Shown here in pieces: positions 60,617 through 64,000 of a stretch of DNA of 64,000 nt; position 1 is the first letter of the stretch, and every line of letters begins with the position of its first letter. The notes beneath the pieces are model-generated. The model did not search any database. It saw only the letters and a list, made by a program, of their open reading frames with translations, and was not told where the DNA came from. A program made the position numbers and the translations under genes. The DNA is from Christiangramia oceanisediminis (GTDB lineage: Bacteria > Bacteroidota > Bacteroidia > Flavobacteriales > Flavobacteriaceae), in assembly GCF_022570735.2 (NCBI RefSeq), contig NZ_JANCNS010000003.1:558001-622000 (forward strand). Reading direction: 5' to 3'.

Positions 60617-62003
60617 TCTGCTCTAGGTTTGAATTCTTTCTTATTTCGTTTTGTGGAATTGGGAATAGCACATCTGATTCTTGCCATTGCTCTTTTAGGG
60701 GCTCCAGCACCTCAGTTGCTCGCTCGGTTCTTTTTAAATCATACCAGCGATGAGCTCGTTCTGTGAATAATTCATGCCTTCGTTCAAGAAGGATAGCATC
60801 AAGCAATTCTCCAGCGTCCGATATCTCAAGGGGTGATAAACCAGCCCTGGACCGTATGGTGTTGAGATCCTGTAATCCTCCGGTAAGATCTCCCTGCATC
60901 GTTCTCGCTTCAGCCCTTATTAAATACTGCTCGGCTAAACGAAATACCATCGAATATTCCGTAAGGGTTGGAGAAAATCGAACTTTGTATTTAAAAGGAT
61001 AATAATAGGTTTGATTGGTCGTAAGGCTACCAATCCACTGGCTTCGACGAAGATCTTCGGCCTCAAAAGACTCCACAAGACCAGGCCTTAAACTCACATG
61101 AAAAGGATTGAAATTCAGGATGAACATCCTTCCTTCCTTTGTGTTGAAATTCCTAAGGATTGGCCGGAATTGCAGAATGGCTTCCATGCTATTCGCCAGG
61201 AAAACGGCATTGAGATCTTCCGGTAAGGAATATAAGGACTGATCTATAACCTGGGAAGCGTGAAGCTCTGCTGCGTTCCAGTTTTGACGATATAATTCTA
61301 CCCTGGCTAAAAAAGCATGAGCAGCCCATTTATTAGGGCGAATTCTTTCGCCTCCCGCAAAAGAATAATCTTCTGGTAGACTTTCTATTGCTGCATTGAG
61401 ATCTTCCCCGATTAATTGATATATGTCCGCTACCGCTGATGCCTCCAAACTCGAATTAAGTTCGTAGTCGGTGCCCGTGGTTAAAGGAATCTCACCAAAC
61501 AGGTTAACCAGATGGAAGTAACAAAAAGCGCGTAAAAACCTAGTCTCTCCCTCTAAACGTTTGGCTACTTCCGGGGTGAGATTCGAGGATTCCTCAATTC
61601 CTTCCAGGACTGCATTTGCATGGTAGATGTACCGGTAAGATTCATTCCAAATATTGAACTCTAAAATAGTATTTGTTGGCACCAGCGCATTTTCGAAAAA
61701 CTGCCTTTGAGTTGGATTAAAACTATAATCCACCAGGTCGTCTGCTGCCAGGCCAGTTACGGTAGTTAGACTTTGAAAACTTCCGCTCACGAAACCTTCA
61801 GAAGACATCATATTACTATAAATACCCAGTACCGCAGCTTCTGCGGTCTCGTCCTCTTCAAAAACAGTAGTACTGGTTAATTGAAAATTAGGTTCCTCTA
61901 CCTCTATGGTATCACATCCAAATGTGAAAAAGAGATAAATACCGGTTACAACCTTAAGAAAAGTGTGTCGGCGAATTCTTATTAGAATATTTTTGTTGAT
62001 CAT
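60603..62003 (-). CDS. SusD/RagB-family nutrient-binding lipoprotein
   Basis: 466 residues with a lipobox (YLFFTFGCDTIE). Typical SusD blocks: ETRFLRAFCYFHLVNLFGEI, KWAAHAFLARVELYRQNWNA, LRRSQWIGSLTTNQTYYYPF, LAEQYLIRAEARTMQGD and RRHELFTERAHRWYDLKRTE. It sits on the cell surface and delivers ligand to the SusC channel encoded 10 bp upstream. The amidohydrolase downstream suggests peptide-type rather than polysaccharide ligands (inference). Confidence 0.94.
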   Translation of the reverse strand: MINKNILIRIRRHTFLKVVTGIYLFFTFGCDTIEVEEPNFQLTSTTVFEEDETAEAAVLGIYSNMMSSEGFVSGSFQSLTTVTGLAADDLVDYSFNPTQRQFFENALVPTNTILEFNIWNESYRYIYHANAVLEGIEESSNLTPEVAKRLEGETRFLRAFCYFHLVNLFGEIPLTTGTDYELNSSLEASAVADIYQLIGEDLNAAIESLPEDYSFAGGERIRPNKWAAHAFLARVELYRQNWNAAELHASQVIDQSLYSLPEDLNAVFLANSMEAILQFRPILRNFNTKEGRMFILNFNPFHVSLRPGLVESFEAEDLRRSQWIGSLTTNQTYYYPFKYKVRFSPTLTEYSMVFRLAEQYLIRAEARTMQGDLTGGLQDLNTIRSRAGLSPLEISDAGELLDAILLERRHELFTERAHRWYDLKRTERATEVLEPLKEQWQESDVLFPIPQNEIRKNSNLEQNAGY

Positions 62004-62013
62004 ATCAATTGAT

Positions 62014-64000
62014 TTAAAAATTAATATCCAGTCCCAGGCTTAGGAACCGTAATGGCGGAATAAGGTTGGAACCCGCATTTTCAGGATCTAAACCTTTATA
62101 ATTGGTAACTGTGAAAAGATTTTGTCCCTGGAAATAGATTCGACTGTTTATTCCGGCAAACTCCGGCAAATTATAGGAGAGGGATAGATTCTTTAGACGT
62201 ACATACGAAGCATCTGTATAGGTTAAAGAACTACTTAAAAGTTGCTGAAAAGCAAAATAAGGAGATCCAAATCCACTTTCAGCCTTCTGGAAAGTAGCAT
62301 TATCTCCAGCTGCCTGCCAACGGTCTAATAACTCTAAAGGCTGGTTATTGGGCAACCCAGGCAGACCGAAGGTCTGGTAGTAGGTCCTGCCCTGCTGCTT
62401 TACGAACTGGAACAAAAAGTCTAAAGCAAAGCCTTTAAAATTTAGGCTATTCTGAAATCCTCCGTAAAATTCAGGATCAAGGTCCACCAGATCTACAATA
62501 TCATCCGGAAAGCCTATAAAACCGTCCTCGTTTAAATCTTCAAATTCATAGACTCCTGTTTCTGGATTTACTCCGTTTAATAAATATCCTTTTTGGATCG
62601 ATAAGGATTCGCCAACGGTGTAAGTTGTGCTGTATGGAGAATTCTCAATATCATCAAACTCCAGTAGCGTATTCTTTGGAATAGTTATATTAAAATTAGT
62701 AGCCCAACTAAAATCCTCACCTGTTATATTTTGTATAGATAAGGCAAGTTCCCAGCCTTTATTTTCTACCAGTGCAGGAAAATTATACTGTATGCTCGTA
62801 AAACCTGTAGTGCCCGGTAAGGGTAAACCAATAAGCTGGTTTGAAGACCGGTTGCGGTAATAGCTGGCGCTCAAATAAACGGCATCGTCGATTAGGCCTA
62901 ATTCCAAACCACCCTCCAGCTTCCTATTAGTTTCCCAACCAAAATCACGGTTTACCAGGCGCGTAGGATATAATCCCGGGCTTCCCTGGAAACTTACCGA
63001 AGTTGCAGACCAAAGATCTAGAAACTGGTAATCTCCAATTTGGTCACTACCGGTGGTTCCATAGCTAAATCGAAGCTTCCCAAAACTTAGAAACGGGAGA
63101 TTTTTCGCAATAAAATCCTCTGCAGAAAAGATCCTTCCGGCTCCCACTGCACCAAAAGATGCATATTCCCTGCCGGGGCCAAACCTACTGGACCCGTCAC
63201 GTCTCCCGGTAAGGTTTAATAGGTATTTATCTTTATAATCTGTATGAAACCTTCCATATAAAGCGCGGTACTTATATTCGGTATTACCAGAGAATAATAT
63301 TTGGGTATTACCCGCAGCCTGGATATTCTCAAGAAGTTCATCACTATTGAAACCCGTAGCCCTTAAAACCTGCCTCTCATTTGTGGTTTCCTGTACGGTG
63401 GCACCTACAAGAGCAGACACATTAAAATCACCCAATTTTTTATTAAAGTCTAATTGCGGCTCCACAATCCAGGTTTGCAACCTGGAATGGTTATTAGAAG
63501 ATTCCCTTCTATTAAACGATATGGAAGGATCGAAAGCAGACTGTGGTGTATATTGGTCTTCCCGGGTATTTATATGAGTATATCCAAACCTGGAACTTAT
63601 TTTTAAGCCAGGCAATATCCTGTAACCGAGGGTAGCACTGCTCACCAGGTTATTGGTTTCTCCACGGTATCGTTCTTCTAAAGAAGCCAGGGGATTGGAA
63701 AAAGTAGAATTCTCCCAGTTCAAACTTCCGTCAGGATTAAATAAGGCTGGCGCGTTGGGAGCAAGTGTCAAGGCCGCCAGGGTAAGATCGGCTTTAGGTA
63801 GCTCGTTACGGTTTACGCTGTAGTTACCCGCAAAATTGGCTGAAAATTTGTTGTTTTTGGATCTATGATCAAGGTTGATATTTCCTGAAAAGAGCCGGTT
63901 CTTGAAATCTCCAGGAAAAACCGTTTCATCTTCTCTAAATCCAACTCCGGCCCTATAGGTAGTTTGATTGTTTCCTCCGCTAAGGCTCGATTGAATATTC
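62014..64000 (-). CDS. SusC/RagA-family TonB-dependent transporter, 5' end outside window
   Basis: The open frame reaches the right edge; the codon at 63771 is an internal Met, not the start, since sequence upstream to 64000 remains in frame (NIQSSLSGGNNQTTYRAGVG). Visible beta-barrel and C-terminal features: GRRDGSSRFGPGREY, FGKLRFSYGTTGSDQIGDYQ, NPETGVYEFEDLNEDGFIG and the terminal YKGLDPENAGSN, then RFLSLGLDINF. At least 662 residues are visible; plug and signal lie outside. It pairs with the SusD gene 10 bp downstream. Confidence 0.92.
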   Translation of the reverse strand, partial: NIQSSLSGGNNQTTYRAGVGFREDETVFPGDFKNRLFSGNINLDHRSKNNKFSANFAGNYSVNRNELPKADLTLAALTLAPNAPALFNPDGSLNWENSTFSNPLASLEERYRGETNNLVSSATLGYRILPGLKISSRFGYTHINTREDQYTPQSAFDPSISFNRRESSNNHSRLQTWIVEPQLDFNKKLGDFNVSALVGATVQETTNERQVLRATGFNSDELLENIQAAGNTQILFSGNTEYKYRALYGRFHTDYKDKYLLNLTGRRDGSSRFGPGREYASFGAVGAGRIFSAEDFIAKNLPFLSFGKLRFSYGTTGSDQIGDYQFLDLWSATSVSFQGSPGLYPTRLVNRDFGWETNRKLEGGLELGLIDDAVYLSASYYRNRSSNQLIGLPLPGTTGFTSIQYNFPALVENKGWELALSIQNITGEDFSWATNFNITIPKNTLLEFDDIENSPYSTTYTVGESLSIQKGYLLNGVNPETGVYEFEDLNEDGFIGFPDDIVDLVDLDPEFYGGFQNSLNFKGFALDFLFQFVKQQGRTYYQTFGLPGLPNNQPLELLDRWQAAGDNATFQKAESGFGSPYFAFQQLLSSSLTYTDASYVRLKNLSLSYNLPEFAGINSRIYFQGQNLFTVTNYKGLDPENAGSNLIPPLRFLSLGLDINF

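Noticed and set aside
1-64000. CRISPR arrays, rRNA and tRNA genes, complete insertion sequences
   Set aside because: Read by eye for regular repeat-spacer units, T-loop GGTTCGAAT-like motifs and transposases with terminal inverted repeats; none was recognised. A covariance-model scan would be needed to exclude small RNAs.

Overview
The window looks like chromosome of a marine-type Flavobacteriaceae bacterium (Bacteroidota), perhaps the Gramella/Christiangramia, Salegentibacter or Zunongwangia group; the genus is inference. The grounds are low GC, SusC/SusD genes, lipoproteins with a Bacteroidota-type signal, TAnnTTTG-like promoter elements with few Shine-Dalgarno sites, MacB-like permeases, and CTnDOT-style tra genes.

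Region by region. (1) 1-7989: a MacB/LolD-like ABC efflux operon on the minus strand (adaptor, ATPase, two permeases, the last cut by the window edge). It is divergent from an NtrC-type response regulator and its histidine kinase, which probably control it. (2) 7990-9057: a gene-poor tract with a 33-bp tandem repeat and two short stretches copied from the conjugative region 26 kb away. (3) 9058-23129: ordinary chromosome with a propeller-like lipoprotein, a metallophosphoesterase/glycosyltransferase/GH1 operon, a PhoX-like/cytochrome c peroxidase pair, a glycerophosphodiester phosphodiesterase, a 35-residue membrane protein with its own terminator, and several secreted orphans. (4) 23130-26104: a scrap-yard of broken genes (duplicated esterase 5' ends, an esterase/XRE chimera, an XRE gene with one nonsense codon) around a DUF2914 membrane protein. 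(5) 26186-33914: a two-gene RHS/YD-repeat operon followed by two small membrane proteins that may be immunity proteins.

(6) 34390-51597: a conjugative or mobilizable element. Its plus-strand leading part has a structured DNA element, ssb, radC, an oriT-like site, a BfmA/BtgA-type accessory protein, a MobB-type relaxase and a VirD4-like coupling protein. An alpha-amylase gene follows as apparent cargo. The minus-strand part has traE, F, G, I, J, K, M and N, a degenerate EEP-fold protein, a DnaC-like/DnaD-like/HTH replication module and an RteC-type regulator. No integrase, tRNA or att repeat could be recognised, so the ends of the element are unresolved.

(7) 51612-57548: a locus of unknown purpose. 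A PLP alpha-oxoamine synthase/GNAT fusion is divergent from a STAS-like protein and an AraC-family regulator. The shared intergenic region has direct repeats exactly 21 bp apart. A MauE-like redox membrane protein, a small secreted four-cysteine DUF6520-like protein and a membrane-anchored propeller-like protein follow. This is my best candidate for an undescribed system. (8) 57535-64000: a SusC/SusD operon with a TolB-like propeller plus amidohydrolase, normally one protein but split here by a frameshift; probable peptide uptake and hydrolysis.

All family names come from reading motifs by eye; no search was run.
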